Shown: positions 34,923 to 44,283 of the stretch, one piece after another
Numbering within the stretch: position 1 is the stretch's first letter
Layout: each line of letters opens with the position of its first letter
From: an uncultured Flavobacteriales bacterium
GTDB taxonomy: Bacteria > Bacteroidota > Bacteroidia > Flavobacteriales_D > Crocinitomicaceae
Length of the DNA stretch: 64,000 nt
Reading direction: 5' to 3'
Assembly (NCBI GenBank): GCA_937876195.1
Contig: CALEIK010000028.1
Location: 1-64,000, forward strand
The notes under the pieces: model-generated
Told to the model about the DNA's origin: nothing
Databases searched by the model: none
Seen by the model: only the letters and a program-made list of their open reading frames with translations
Position numbers and translations under genes: made by a program

Positions 34923-35611
34923 TATCCGTTGATTTTAGTGTTAGTTTGATCTACAGTTTCAACCACTGCAGTTTTTTCATTCTTAACTTCCTTTCCGTAT
35001 TTAATCCCCATGAAGCTCATGAATGCAATACCCATTAATCCTGTGATTATGAATGTAATCCCTAATCCTCTCAATGGAGCTGGAACCTTCGAGTAGCGAA
35101 TTTTTTCACGAATCGCAGCGATTGCCACAATGGCAATAAACCAACCGATCCCTGAACCCAGTGAGAATGCAGTTGCATCCAAAATCGTAGAATATTGTCT
35201 TTCCTGCATGAACAGTGCACCACCCAAAATTGAACAGTTTACCGCAATCAATGGTAAGAATATTCCAAGTGCTCCATACAATGCAGGAGCGAATTTCTCT
35301 ACCAACATCTCCACCAATTGAACAATCGATGCAACAACGGCAATAAACATAATGAATGATAAGAAACTCAAGTCAATGCTTGCATAATCTTCACTGATCC
35401 ATGTCAATGCTCCTTCCTTCAATAGGTAATTCTCCAACAAGTAGTTTACAGGAACAGTAACTACTAATACAAAGATGACTGCTGCTCCAAGTCCAACAGC
35501 CGTTTTTACTGTTTTTGAAACCGCCAAATAAGAACACATCCCCAAAAAGTAGGCGAAAATCATGTTCTCAGAAAAGATTGCTTTTACGAATATATCTAAT
35601 GTGCTTTCCAT
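34922..35611 (-). CDS. nqrE: Na+-translocating NADH:quinone reductase subunit E
   Basis: 229 residues with six membrane segments. The family motif around the conserved cysteines is visible: FLGMCSYLAVS near the N-terminus and AVNCSILGGALF in the middle. In the NQR structure these cysteines with those of NqrD hold a membrane-embedded iron centre between NqrF and NqrC. The protein is about 25 residues longer than Vibrio NqrE (198), with a charged C-terminal tail (GKEVKNEKTA...). It shares one base with nqrF. Confidence 0.96.
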   Translation of the reverse strand: MESTLDIFVKAIFSENMIFAYFLGMCSYLAVSKTVKTAVGLGAAVIFVLVVTVPVNYLLENYLLKEGALTWISEDYASIDLSFLSFIMFIAVVASIVQLVEMLVEKFAPALYGALGIFLPLIAVNCSILGGALFMQERQYSTILDATAFSLGSGIGWFIAIVAIAAIREKIRYSKVPAPLRGLGITFIITGLMGIAFMSFMGIKYGKEVKNEKTAVVETVDQTNTKING

Positions 35612-35632
35612 AATTTTTAATTTCTAAGAAAT

Positions 35633-36316
35633 TTAATGTTCTTCGATTAATGCTTTGTTTCTAGAACGTTGTACCCAAATAATTACACCCACAATAATCA
35701 ATGCCATTGGAGGTAAAATCATCATGTTGTTGTTCATATAACCGATGGAATAAAGTCCATTTCCTTCTATATAATCTCCGAAAATTGGAAATCCATAAAG
35801 TGTACCTGAACCAAACAACTCTCTAAAAAAGGCAACAATCACCAACAGTCCTGCATAACCAAATCCATTTCCAACGGCATCCATAAATGAAGGCCAAGGT
35901 TTATTTGCCATTGCAAACGCCTCAAATCGTCCCATAATGATACAGTTAGTAATAATCAATCCGACGAATACTGATAACTTTTCAGAGACATCAGGCACAA
36001 ATGCTTTCAGTACTTCATTTACAATAATTACCAATGAAGCTACTACGACCAATTGTACGATAATACGAATACGGGATGGTATAAGATTTCTCAACATCGA
36101 AATAATTACATTTCCAAGAATCAATACAAATATCACAGACAAGCCCATTACTACAGCTTGTTCAACTTGAACCGTAATTGCCAACGCAGAGCAAATACCA
36201 AGTACTTGTATGGTAACAGGATTATTATCCGTTAAAGGATCGGTAACCAGTTTTTTGTTTTTCTTTGAAAACAATGGCTCTTTTGGAGCTTTAGATTTTT
36301 CTGATAATTCACTCAT
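35633..36316 (-). CDS. nqrD: Na+-translocating NADH:quinone reductase subunit D
   Basis: 227 residues with six membrane segments. The conserved cysteines are in VLGICSALAITVQ and LIITNCIIMGRFEAFA, the NqrD partners of those in NqrE. An N-terminal extension of about 15 charged residues (SEKSKAPKEPLFSKKNKK) makes it longer than the Vibrio protein (210). It forms the membrane core that links the iron centre to the covalent FMN of NqrC. It is 21 bp from nqrE and 11 bp from nqrC. Confidence 0.96.
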   Translation of the reverse strand: MSELSEKSKAPKEPLFSKKNKKLVTDPLTDNNPVTIQVLGICSALAITVQVEQAVVMGLSVIFVLILGNVIISMLRNLIPSRIRIIVQLVVVASLVIIVNEVLKAFVPDVSEKLSVFVGLIITNCIIMGRFEAFAMANKPWPSFMDAVGNGFGYAGLLVIVAFFRELFGSGTLYGFPIFGDYIEGNGLYSIGYMNNNMMILPPMALIIVGVIIWVQRSRNKALIEEH

Positions 36317-36327
36317 CTCTCAACTAT

Positions 36328-37059
36328 TTACAATTCGTTAAAGTATGAAACATACACTCTAAGGCATCGGTTGGCCATTTCTTGAACACCTACCGAGGTT
36401 ATCGTTCCACCTGTAATTCCGTCAATTCTTGATGGCATTGAAGCTCCAGTACCATCTTTCACAATTTCAAATTTTGCAAACTCGCCATTCTCATCTGAGA
36501 TTTGCTCACCTATCCATCGATTTACAAAAAATGGTTGTGCAATTTCTGCTCCCAATCCTGGTGTCTCGCCTTTGTGTCCAAAAGAAGCACCAACAATTGT
36601 CTTCATGTCTTCACCCAGGCAGATATTCCCCCAGACTGGTCCCCAAAGACCTTTTCCAATAATTGGAATAATATAGAACGTCTTACCATCCTTTTTTGCA
36701 ATAAACAAAGGATAATTTCTATCCGATTCCTCTAGTTTTTTGTCTTTATACTCACGTTTAATGTCCACGTCAAAAGCCTCAAGTCCCTCTTTCACTTGAC
36801 CATTCGCGTCAAGAACAACTGCGTCTTCAAGGTTCACATATTTCTCAAAAATTTTCGCGGCGTTTGACCTGTCAATTTTGGTCATTTCCTCAGCTGTCAT
36901 CAAAGCAGAGAGTACCTCCAATTTCTTCTTCACCTCATCGTTCTTCGCTTGCAGTGGCTTCAAACCCATTGCTAAAAGCGCAAGTATCGTTCCCACAACT
37001 GTTATTAAGACAATTGAGAAAATGAAGGTATAGCTATTACTATCTTTATTGATCTCCAT
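36328..37059 (-). CDS. nqrC: Na+-translocating NADH:quinone reductase subunit C
   Basis: 243 residues: one N-terminal membrane segment (about 12-32) and a periplasmic FMN domain. FMN is attached by a phosphoester to a threonine; here the motif is DGITGGTITS with T219 the expected site. The consensus has Ala where this protein has Gly218, a mild departure. The attachment is made by the flavin transferase ApbE, whose gene is not in this window. It stops 2 bp before... that is, it follows nqrB directly in a tight operon. Confidence 0.95.
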   Translation of the reverse strand: MEINKDSNSYTFIFSIVLITVVGTILALLAMGLKPLQAKNDEVKKKLEVLSALMTAEEMTKIDRSNAAKIFEKYVNLEDAVVLDANGQVKEGLEAFDVDIKREYKDKKLEESDRNYPLFIAKKDGKTFYIIPIIGKGLWGPVWGNICLGEDMKTIVGASFGHKGETPGLGAEIAQPFFVNRWIGEQISDENGEFAKFEIVKDGTGASMPSRIDGITGGTITSVGVQEMANRCLRVYVSYFNEL

Positions 37060-37061
37060 AA

Positions 37062-38261
37062 TTATGCAGTTTTAACTCTTTTTAATCTTCGTTTAACATT
37101 GCTTTGGATAACATAATGGTCAATAATTGGTGCCATCACGTTCATAAACAATATCGCCAACATCACTCCTTCTGGGTAGGCTGGATTCAATACACGGATT
37201 AAAATGGCCATCAGTCCTCCAAAGAATCCATAAAACAGTTTACCTGTTGCCGTTTGAGCAGCAGTTACAGGGTCAGTTGCCATAAATACAGCTCCAAATG
37301 CAAATCCTCCAATTGCTAAGTGAAAATGCGCTGGTAAATCCAAGAAATCATTCCCTCCAACAAGGTTCAGTAGTAATCCCATTACGTAACCTCCAATAAA
37401 GAAGGAAGCCATAATTCTCAAGGATCCAACTCCAGTCGCTATTAATAGAATTGCACCTAGTAAACATGCAATCACTGATGTTTCACCAATCGATCCAGGG
37501 ATAATTCCCACCATGGAGTCAAACAAGGAATAGGAGTTCGTGTACGCCTCCAAGTTTTCAAAAACTGGCTTATCTGACATAAAAGTAGCTAGATCACCTA
37601 AGGCTGTAGACCCTGTAAAACCGTCAACGTTTGCTTCTTGCCCAGCCATCCATACTTTGTCTCCAGACATTGAAGTTGGATATGCAAAGAAGAGAAATGC
37701 TCTTGCTGTAAGTGCTACGTTCAGGATATTCATTCCTGTTCCTCCAAAAATTTCTTTTCCAATGATTACTGCAAACGCGGTTGCAACACCCACCATCCAC
37801 AACGGAACGTCTGCTGGCATTACCAAAGGAATTAACATCCCTGAAACCAAGAATCCTTCGTGTAAGGAGTGTCCTCGAATGATTCCGAAAATAAATTCGA
37901 TGGTTAAACCGACACCGTAAGAAACAACGATTAGTGGCAACACTACTTTAATCCCTGCGAGTATTTTAGCACCTTGGTCAGCCCAAAACACCAAATCACG
38001 ATTTCCTGTAGCCGCTACCATTTCCCAATGTCCAGTATTGTAAATACCGAACAAAAGACATGGGACCATCGCTAAGATAACCGTCATCATGGTTCTTTTC
38101 AGGTCCACACCATCACGAATGTGCGCTCCTTTCTTCGTAACTTCAGCAGGAGTAAAAGCCAATGTCACAAATGATTCAAAAACTGGATTCCATTTTTCAA
38201 GTTTCGCTCCTTTGGCGAACTTTGGTTCCATTTTGTGTACTATTTTTTCTAAGAATTTCAC
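37062..38261 (-). CDS. nqrB: Na+-translocating NADH:quinone reductase subunit B
   Basis: 399 residues with about ten membrane segments. It carries a covalent FMN on a threonine in the motif DGFTGSTAL (T219) and binds riboflavin and the quinone site. It is the main sodium-conducting subunit. Other family features are FGGTGMNILNVALTARAFLFFAYP and the conserved ATDPVTAAQTATGK near the C-terminus. Menaquinone, made by MenA/MenC in this window, is the likely electron acceptor (inference). It sits 20 bp after nqrA and 2 bp before nqrC. Confidence 0.96.
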   Translation of the reverse strand: MKFLEKIVHKMEPKFAKGAKLEKWNPVFESFVTLAFTPAEVTKKGAHIRDGVDLKRTMMTVILAMVPCLLFGIYNTGHWEMVAATGNRDLVFWADQGAKILAGIKVVLPLIVVSYGVGLTIEFIFGIIRGHSLHEGFLVSGMLIPLVMPADVPLWMVGVATAFAVIIGKEIFGGTGMNILNVALTARAFLFFAYPTSMSGDKVWMAGQEANVDGFTGSTALGDLATFMSDKPVFENLEAYTNSYSLFDSMVGIIPGSIGETSVIACLLGAILLIATGVGSLRIMASFFIGGYVMGLLLNLVGGNDFLDLPAHFHLAIGGFAFGAVFMATDPVTAAQTATGKLFYGFFGGLMAILIRVLNPAYPEGVMLAILFMNVMAPIIDHYVIQSNVKRRLKRVKTA

Positions 38262-38281
38262 CGCTAACTTTTATTTTAGGA

Positions 38282-39643
38282 TTACATGCATTCTTCACCA
38301 ATCAGGTCTAGGCCCTGACGGATTTTATCTTGAATGTTAATTTTGGTTGTACAAACGTATTCGCAAAGTGCAAAATCTTCTGGCGCTACTTCATAAATAC
38401 CAAGGTTTTCCATGGCATCAATATCGTCTGTGATTGCTGCCTTGATCAATTGCATCGGAAGAATATCGAAAGGAAAAACCTTTTCTAATTCTCCTGTCAC
38501 AACAAATGCTCTTTCCTCACCATTGGTGTTTGTATCCAATCTAAATCTTTTGTTTCCCGACAAAAATGTTGGGAACAAGCGCGAATTCGAGAATTTATCA
38601 AAACCTGGACTCATCCAACCTTTTGTCAATACAAATTTCAACTGATTTCCTTCTGGAATAACGGTAATTTGATGATGATAGAATCCTAAATGCCCGTCTT
38701 GAGCCACTTTATCTCCAGTCAGCACGTTCCCGCTAATGATACGCACGTTATCACTTGTGATCTGCCCTTCAAGAAGCGCACTTATATTCGTTCCGCTGAT
38801 TACGTCTACATAATGAGGATTTTTAACTTCAGACCCCGTAAGAGCAATCGTTTTTCTTGCATCGTATTTACCCGTAAGGAAGTAGCGACCAATGATTGCT
38901 ACATCTTGCGCATTGACCGACCAAACAAACTCTCCCTTATTCACGGGATCAATGTGATGAATTTGGGTTCCCACATTTCCTGCTGGGTGCTTGCCTGAAA
39001 CTTTATTTATTACAACGCCTTTCGCCTCAGTGAAAGCCACATCAGCTGGAACACTTCCATTTAGTGTCAAGTGTACTTTTCCAGTCGTTAACTTAGTTAA
39101 AGCGTCCAATCCTTTTTGAAACTCTTCTTTCTTTCCGTGCAATACGTAATCGAAATCTGGTGCCAGTGGCGAAGTATCAAATGCTGAAACAAAAATTGCT
39201 TTTGGCTCATTCTTCGGGTCCGCAACAATATCCAAAGGACGTTGCTTGATACATGCCCACAGACCTGAAGCCAACATTGTAGCTTTTACTGCTTCATTGG
39301 ACATTGAATCAAGATTGAAATCAGATGATTGTTCGTAAGTATTCTCTTGGTCAACGGAGATTAAAACCTCTACTATTCTTCGCTTTTCACCGCGAACAAT
39401 GGCCTCAATTTTCCCACTAACCGGAGAAGCATACTTTACGGGCTCATTGTACTTATCGAAAAAGATAATACTACCCGCTTTTACTTGATCTCCTTCCTTA
39501 ACGACCATTTTTGGCGTTAATCCGTGGAAATCACTTGGCTTCACTGACACCGTCTTCGGCATCACTAATTCAGATTTAATCTTGTTGGCTACGCCTATTA
39601 ATCTGATATCTAAGCCCTTTCTAAGCTTTACTGTTTTTGACAT
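38282..39643 (-). CDS. nqrA: Na+-translocating NADH:quinone reductase subunit A
   Basis: 453 residues, the peripheral cytoplasmic subunit with no membrane segment. Family features are the N-terminal LRKGLDIRLIG, the barrel-sandwich DQVKAGSIIFFDK, FPTFLSGNKRFRLDTNTNGEER and the C-terminal CEYVCTTKINIQDKIRQGLDLI with its cysteines. It is the first gene of nqrABCDEF, the sodium-pumping entry point for NADH electrons. A -7 box is found 27 bp before the start. Confidence 0.96.
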   Translation of the reverse strand: MSKTVKLRKGLDIRLIGVANKIKSELVMPKTVSVKPSDFHGLTPKMVVKEGDQVKAGSIIFFDKYNEPVKYASPVSGKIEAIVRGEKRRIVEVLISVDQENTYEQSSDFNLDSMSNEAVKATMLASGLWACIKQRPLDIVADPKNEPKAIFVSAFDTSPLAPDFDYVLHGKKEEFQKGLDALTKLTTGKVHLTLNGSVPADVAFTEAKGVVINKVSGKHPAGNVGTQIHHIDPVNKGEFVWSVNAQDVAIIGRYFLTGKYDARKTIALTGSEVKNPHYVDVISGTNISALLEGQITSDNVRIISGNVLTGDKVAQDGHLGFYHHQITVIPEGNQLKFVLTKGWMSPGFDKFSNSRLFPTFLSGNKRFRLDTNTNGEERAFVVTGELEKVFPFDILPMQLIKAAITDDIDAMENLGIYEVAPEDFALCEYVCTTKINIQDKIRQGLDLIGEECM

Positions 39644-39670
39644 GCATTAAAGCGTTTTAAAATAACGAAG

Positions 39671-39704
39671 CAAAAATAAAAATTTCACCATGATGTAGAC
39701 ACAA
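39671..39704 (-). promoter_or_regulatory. Promoter of the nqr operon
   Basis: On the minus strand TATTTTTG (39671-39678) is a perfect -7 box, with TTG at 39702-39704 after a 23-bp spacer, the upper limit of the usual range. The ATG follows at 39643. Confidence 0.5.
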
Positions 39705-39733
39705 TATCGCCGTATGATATAAAATAATGACGC

Positions 39734-39754
39734 AATTTAGAATAATTCTAAATT
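39734..39754. promoter_or_regulatory. 21-bp palindrome between nqrA and apaG
   Basis: Arms AATTTAGAAT (39734-39743) and ATTCTAAATT (39745-39754) are perfect reverse complements around a single A. It lies 91 bp upstream of nqrA and 106 bp upstream of apaG, between divergent genes, and is not followed by a T-tract. It looks like an operator rather than a terminator. Confidence 0.5.
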
Positions 39755-39859
39755 ACTGCTTTGGGGAATAAAAGATGTATAATGCATGTTAGATAGGTAT
39801 CCAACATTTTTTGAATTAAATTATTTTTTTATATATTGCCCTGTAGATAATATAATCTA

Positions 39860-40246
39860 ATGAGTACTTTAATCACTTCTGGAATTCAAATATCGGTTGA
39901 AACACAGTTTAGACCCGATTTGTCGAGCATTATAAACTCGGAGTATTTCTTCAACTATCGCATTGACATTGAAAATACCAATGGCTTTGATGTTCAGCTG
40001 ATTACACGGGACTGGTATATTTTTGACTCGTTGAATGAAGCTCGCTACGTTAGTGGAGAAGGCGTTATCGGAGAACAACCAATTTTAAAACCAGGTGAGA
40101 AATTCACCTATACGAGTGGATGTGATTTACGATCCGAAGTTGGCATGATGAAGGGCTTCTATACCTTCAAAAATTTAATTGACGGCGAATTGTTCGAAGT
40201 TTTTGTACCTACATTTACATTAGAGTACGTTGCAAAGCTTAATTAG
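39860..40246 (+). CDS. apaG: ApaG domain protein (DUF525)
   Basis: 128 residues. The ApaG beta-sandwich is recognisable from GIQISVETQFRPD, the YRIDIENTNGFDVQLITRDWYI strand pair and the glycine-rich GEGVIGEQPILKPGEKFTYTSG. The C-terminal GFYTFKNLIDGELFEVFVPTF completes the fold. Mutants in enteric bacteria are affected in Co2+/Mg2+ efflux, but the molecular role is not known. It is a single gene; its 3' end overlaps the convergent TPR gene by 8 bp. Confidence 0.92.
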   Translation: MSTLITSGIQISVETQFRPDLSSIINSEYFFNYRIDIENTNGFDVQLITRDWYIFDSLNEARYVSGEGVIGEQPILKPGEKFTYTSGCDLRSEVGMMKGFYTFKNLIDGELFEVFVPTFTLEYVAKLN

Positions 40247-41516
40247 GTCTTCGCAGTATTCCAAAAATCAACAGTAGTAGTATCCCCCCTACCAATAACC
40301 AAATGTGGGAACTTGAATTGTTCTCCTTGCTATTATTCGTGGACGGCCCTTGTTGTCCTGCCATAACCTCCTCAGCATATTCTAGGATATCATCATCGAT
40401 TGACTCATGTTTGGAAATAAACTGTCGTAAATACGCTATCCGCTTCTCTATACGATCTACTTCCTTTTCATTCTTGAGCGAAGTATAAATTGTCACCATC
40501 TCACTCAACGCGTCCACCTCATCTACATTGAACTTATTCTTCTTTGCTAGTTCAACGGACTGATTAAAGTAATACAGTGCGTTGTCCAGGTCTCCAGTAC
40601 CCTTATAAAAACTCGCAATGTTAAAATAACTCTCGACAATCCCCTTCGTTTGATTCAACTTTTCTCTTAACCTTAAAGCCTTCTCAAAATACAAGACTGA
40701 AGAATCCATTTCACCTAAATTAAAATGGAGAATGGCTTTGTTGTTATAGGCATGCGACAAGATGACTTTTGAAGTGGATTTAGTGCTGTACTCTAAACTT
40801 TGCTTATAATACTCTTTGGACAAATCCATATTCTTCCGATCAAATTCAATCATCCCTAATGCTGCGTAGGCATTTGCGGCTGATTCGTATCGTTTGTGTG
40901 CCAATGCTTCGTCTTTGTACTGTAACATGCTGAACACGCCCACCGAAGTATCGCCAATTGCACAATACGCCTGTCCCAAAGTCAATTTCCCTACAAAAGC
41001 CAACGTTTTATCCGAAGATTTTTTTCCAACTTTCATAGATTCAAGCAGCCTTTTTATTGCTTCCTTGTAATTTCCTTCTAAAAAATAGGCATTTCCAATT
41101 TCCGCCGTCGTTTCAGAAACCAAGGCTAAATCTCCCTTTTTATCGAAGTAGTCCTTCGCACGATTCAGATTCGCAATTCCCTCTTTTATCTTCCCTTTTT
41201 TAATGTAGTAGGTGCCAATAGCTCTAAATCCAACAGCTTGCGTAAACTCGGCGTTCTTACCAGATCCGTTCAGTAAGAGGTGCACGGCTAAGAATTTCAA
41301 CGAATCAAAATCATTGCGGTGGTATTCGTTCAATAGGTAGAGTCCAATTTCAGCTTTTTGGGTATTGTCCTTTTCCTCAAGCAGGTCTTCATAAGTATAC
41401 TGTCCAACAGCGTAAAAGCTGAAAAGACAACAAAAAAGCCCTAAAACAAAGGATTTACAGAATAGCTGATTCAAGTTATAGTTTATTGGTACATTGCAAG
41501 GATAAACAACATTCAT
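40239..41516 (-). CDS. Secreted or membrane-anchored TPR protein
   Basis: 425 residues. A hydrophobic N-terminus (about 18-38, FVLGLFCCLFSFYAVGQ) acts as a signal peptide, followed by about six tetratricopeptide repeats (residues 60-370) with A-Y-x-x-L-G and Y-F-x-x-A patterns. A C-terminal hydrophobic segment (LLVGGILLLLIFGIL) anchors it in the membrane and leaves basic residues inside. No kinase or regulator domain follows, unlike the related histidine-kinase or LuxR proteins of this phylum. Its function is unknown. Its start region overlaps the pruA promoter on the other strand. Confidence 0.75.
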   Translation of the reverse strand: MNVVYPCNVPINYNLNQLFCKSFVLGLFCCLFSFYAVGQYTYEDLLEEKDNTQKAEIGLYLLNEYHRNDFDSLKFLAVHLLLNGSGKNAEFTQAVGFRAIGTYYIKKGKIKEGIANLNRAKDYFDKKGDLALVSETTAEIGNAYFLEGNYKEAIKRLLESMKVGKKSSDKTLAFVGKLTLGQAYCAIGDTSVGVFSMLQYKDEALAHKRYESAANAYAALGMIEFDRKNMDLSKEYYKQSLEYSTKSTSKVILSHAYNNKAILHFNLGEMDSSVLYFEKALRLREKLNQTKGIVESYFNIASFYKGTGDLDNALYYFNQSVELAKKNKFNVDEVDALSEMVTIYTSLKNEKEVDRIEKRIAYLRQFISKHESIDDDILEYAEEVMAGQQGPSTNNSKENNSSSHIWLLVGGILLLLIFGILRRPN

Positions 41517-41524
41517 TACTTTTG
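41494..41524 (+). promoter_or_regulatory. Promoter of pruA
   Basis: TTG (41494-41496), a 20-bp spacer, then TACTTTTG (41517-41524) fit TTG-N(17-23)-TAnnTTTG perfectly. The ATG follows after 17 bp at 41542. Confidence 0.7.
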
Positions 41525-41541
41525 CAATAAAAAATCCAATT

Positions 41542-43170
41542 ATGTCAAATGCACTTTTTCAAGTTCCAGTAGCAATCAACGAACCCGTAAGGGCTTATTC
41601 ACCAGGAACTTCCGAACACACGAACTTAATCGCCAAATACAAAGAAATGTACAGTCAGGCTCCGATTGACATCCCTATGCATATCGGAGGGAAAGAAGTT
41701 CGGACGGACAAAAAAGTGCCAATGTCACCCCCGCATGATCATCAAAAAGTACTCGGATATTACAATGAAGGAGACGCATCGCATGTTCAACAAGCCATAG
41801 ATGCTGCTCTTAATGCGCGTGAAGCATGGGCAAACTTACCATGGGAACAAAGAGCTTCTGTCTTTTTAAAGGCAGCAGATCTACTCGCAGGACCTTTTCG
41901 AGATAAAGTGAATGCTTCTACCATGTTGGCACAATCAAAAAACGTATTTCAAGCAGAAATTGATGCGGCATGTGAACTGATTGACTTTTTCAAGTTCAAC
42001 GTGCAGTACATGACGCAAATTTATAAAGAGCAACCTGAATCGCTTCCTGGGATGTGGAACAGATTAGAATACCGCCCATTGGAAGGATTTGTTTTTGCAA
42101 TTACTCCGTTCAATTTCACATCTATTTGTGCCAATTTATGTGCAGCTCCAGCAATGATGGGGAACGTAGTTGTATGGAAACCTGCAGAATCGCAAATGTA
42201 TTCGGCGCAAGTTTTAATGGAACTGTTTAAAGCTGCTGGTGTTCCAGATGGCGTTATCAATTTGGTTTCAGTAAGTGGTCCAGTCGCAGGAGATGTCGTT
42301 TTTAATCACCGTGATTTCGCAGGACTGCATTTTACAGGTTCAACAGGTGTATTTAGACATCTTTGGAAAACCATTGGAAATAACATTGCCAACTACAGAA
42401 GTTACCCAAGAATTGTGGGAGAAACCGGTGGAAAGGATTTTATCATGGTGCATAAATCGGCTGACCCAGCTGAAGTTGCAACAGCATGTTCACGAGGAGC
42501 ATTTGAATACCAAGGGCAAAAATGTTCTGCTGCCTCTAGAGCTTACATTCCTTCAAATATTTGGGCTGATGTCAAATCAATCCTGGTGAAACAAGTGAGT
42601 TCCTTTAAAATGGGATCTCCTGAAGATACATCAAATTTTGTCAATGCTGTCATTACAGAAATGGCATTTGACAAAATCGCTGGATTTATTGATTACGCGA
42701 AAGGACAATCTGATGCGGAAATTATCGTGGGTGGAAATTACGATAAATCGAAAGGTTACTTTATTGAACCAACGGTGATTGTAACGACCAACCCCAAATT
42801 CAAAACCATGTGCGAAGAAATTTTCGGACCAGTTCTTACGATTCACGTCTACGATGAAAGCGCTTACGAAGCAACACTTGATTTGGTGGACGGAACTTCT
42901 GATTACGCTTTAACAGGTTCAATTATTTCCAATGACCGCTATGCTATTAACTTAGCAATGAAGAAATTGGAAAATGCTGCAGGAAACTTCTACATCAACG
43001 ATAAACCGACAGGTGCTGTGGTAGGACAACAACCATTTGGTGGAGCAAGAGGTTCAGGTACCAACGATAAAGCTGGTGCACCAATGAATTTATTGCGTTG
43101 GGTTTCTGCTCGAACAATTAAAGAAACATTTGTTCCAGCGAAGGATTACAGATATCCATTTTTGGGATAA
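41542..43170 (+). CDS. pruA: L-glutamate gamma-semialdehyde dehydrogenase
   Basis: 542 residues. The enzyme oxidises L-glutamate gamma-semialdehyde (in equilibrium with pyrroline-5-carboxylate) to glutamate, the second step of proline breakdown. The catalytic cysteine is C328 in GQKCSAASRAY, the general base E294 in GETGGKDF and the substrate loop FNFTSICANLCAAPAMMGN has N191. Length and motifs match the monofunctional P5CDH class. The proline dehydrogenase gene is not in this window. A terminator follows the stop codon. Confidence 0.95.
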   Translation: MSNALFQVPVAINEPVRAYSPGTSEHTNLIAKYKEMYSQAPIDIPMHIGGKEVRTDKKVPMSPPHDHQKVLGYYNEGDASHVQQAIDAALNAREAWANLPWEQRASVFLKAADLLAGPFRDKVNASTMLAQSKNVFQAEIDAACELIDFFKFNVQYMTQIYKEQPESLPGMWNRLEYRPLEGFVFAITPFNFTSICANLCAAPAMMGNVVVWKPAESQMYSAQVLMELFKAAGVPDGVINLVSVSGPVAGDVVFNHRDFAGLHFTGSTGVFRHLWKTIGNNIANYRSYPRIVGETGGKDFIMVHKSADPAEVATACSRGAFEYQGQKCSAASRAYIPSNIWADVKSILVKQVSSFKMGSPEDTSNFVNAVITEMAFDKIAGFIDYAKGQSDAEIIVGGNYDKSKGYFIEPTVIVTTNPKFKTMCEEIFGPVLTIHVYDESAYEATLDLVDGTSDYALTGSIISNDRYAINLAMKKLENAAGNFYINDKPTGAVVGQQPFGGARGSGTNDKAGAPMNLLRWVSARTIKETFVPAKDYRYPFLG

Positions 43171-43192
43171 AAAATAAATAATAATAGAATTG

Positions 43193-43221
43193 AAAAGCGA
43201 TCACTCTTGGTGGTCGCTTTT
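43193..43221 (+). terminator. Intrinsic terminator of pruA
   Basis: Arms AAAAGCGATCAC (43193-43204) and GTGGTCGCTTTT (43210-43221) pair with one G-U wobble around a 5-nt loop, followed by a T-run. It lies 23 bp past the pruA stop and overlaps the last codons of the convergent lipoprotein gene. Confidence 0.75.
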
Positions 43222-43788
43222 TTCGTTTTCTACCTTTCTCACCGATTGAACAATCACCTCTGCATCGTCTGCAAAATCACTTTTTCTATCAAGAAGCGTC
43301 CAGGCAATGGTGGAAACAAATTTTTCCTCTAGCTCAACAATACTAACCCAATAACAGATCCGTGTCGGCCATCCGTACACATCTGCCTCAATATGAGTTT
43401 TCACGCCTGAGACCGTGCCATAGTTAAACGCTATTTCCTCTGAAATCGATTGATTCCGCATTTTTCGCTGAAGATCTTCCAACTTTTTATCAGCATACTG
43501 ATTTAGTGTATGATTTTCAAATTCACTTCCACTCTTCTCTTCTTCTTGAATAACGATGTACTGTGCTTCGACTAAATTCGAAAATTGAAAAGATGATAAG
43601 AAATTCAAGTTGCTGACTTCATGAAATTCGTTGGGAATGGAAAATATGTAGCCAGAATCTAGTTGAATGGTTCCAAAACAATCTGGAATGATTAGTTCTT
43701 CTGCCTTTTGTTCTTGATTGATTCCTGCCGAACAACGCAAAAGAAGCATTGCCACAAGTGAAATCATGAAAATAAAAGCAATCTTCAA
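43201..43788 (-). CDS. Putative lipoprotein of unknown function
   Basis: 195 residues. The N-terminus is a lipoprotein signal with the cysteine in LLLRCSAG (about residue 19). The mature part has mixed beta strands and a charged helix (residues 105-120); I do not recognise a family. The gene ends inside the pruA terminator and lies 10 bp downstream of the paaD stop, so it may be the last gene of the paaABCD operon. That is inferred from position only. Confidence 0.7.
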   Translation of the reverse strand: MKIAFIFMISLVAMLLLRCSAGINQEQKAEELIIPDCFGTIQLDSGYIFSIPNEFHEVSNLNFLSSFQFSNLVEAQYIVIQEEEKSGSEFENHTLNQYADKKLEDLQRKMRNQSISEEIAFNYGTVSGVKTHIEADVYGWPTRICYWVSIVELEEKFVSTIAWTLLDRKSDFADDAEVIVQSVRKVENEKSDHQE

Positions 43789-43797
43789 ATCGTGGGG

Positions 43798-44283
43798 TTA
43801 ACGCAAGCATTTAAAATAATCGAATGGCTCTAAGCAATCTTGACACTGGTAATGCGCTTTACACGAAGTGCTACCGAATTGACTGATGAGCTTAGTGTTT
43901 TTTGAGTCACATTGTGGACATGGAACTACAAAGGGTTTTGCAAACAGTACACTTTTATCTCCTTCATCTTCAGGTGGAGCGATGCCGTACTCTTTGAGTT
44001 TTTCTCGTCCGTTGTCCGTTAACCAGTCGGTTGTCCAAGCGGGAGAAAGTACCAATTCCACCTCTGCTCCTTTTACTCCCTTCTCTTCCAGCTTTTCTTT
44101 GATGTCATCTTCCATGCGTTTCATGGCGGGACATCCACTGTAAGTTGGGGTAATTACGACCTTGCAGGTATCATCTTTCACAATGACCTCACGCACAACG
44201 CCAAGATCGACAACAGTCAACACGGGGATTTCAGGATCGAAAACCTCCTCCAGGTATCCCCATATTTCTTTTTCTGTTACCAT
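43798..44283 (-). CDS. paaD: 1,2-phenylacetyl-CoA epoxidase subunit PaaD
   Basis: 161 residues. The N-terminal 100 residues have the MIP18/DUF59 fold used in iron-sulfur cluster assembly (FDPEIPVLTVVDLGVVR and TPTYSGCPAMKRM, with the conserved cysteine). The C-terminus has CPQC...C...CQDC...C cysteines for a zinc or metal site, the PaaD-type end. It is thought to help insert the diiron or Fe-S cofactor of the epoxidase. It overlaps paaC by 7 bp. Confidence 0.93.
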   Translation of the reverse strand: MVTEKEIWGYLEEVFDPEIPVLTVVDLGVVREVIVKDDTCKVVITPTYSGCPAMKRMEDDIKEKLEEKGVKGAEVELVLSPAWTTDWLTDNGREKLKEYGIAPPEDEGDKSVLFAKPFVVPCPQCDSKNTKLISQFGSTSCKAHYQCQDCLEPFDYFKCLR

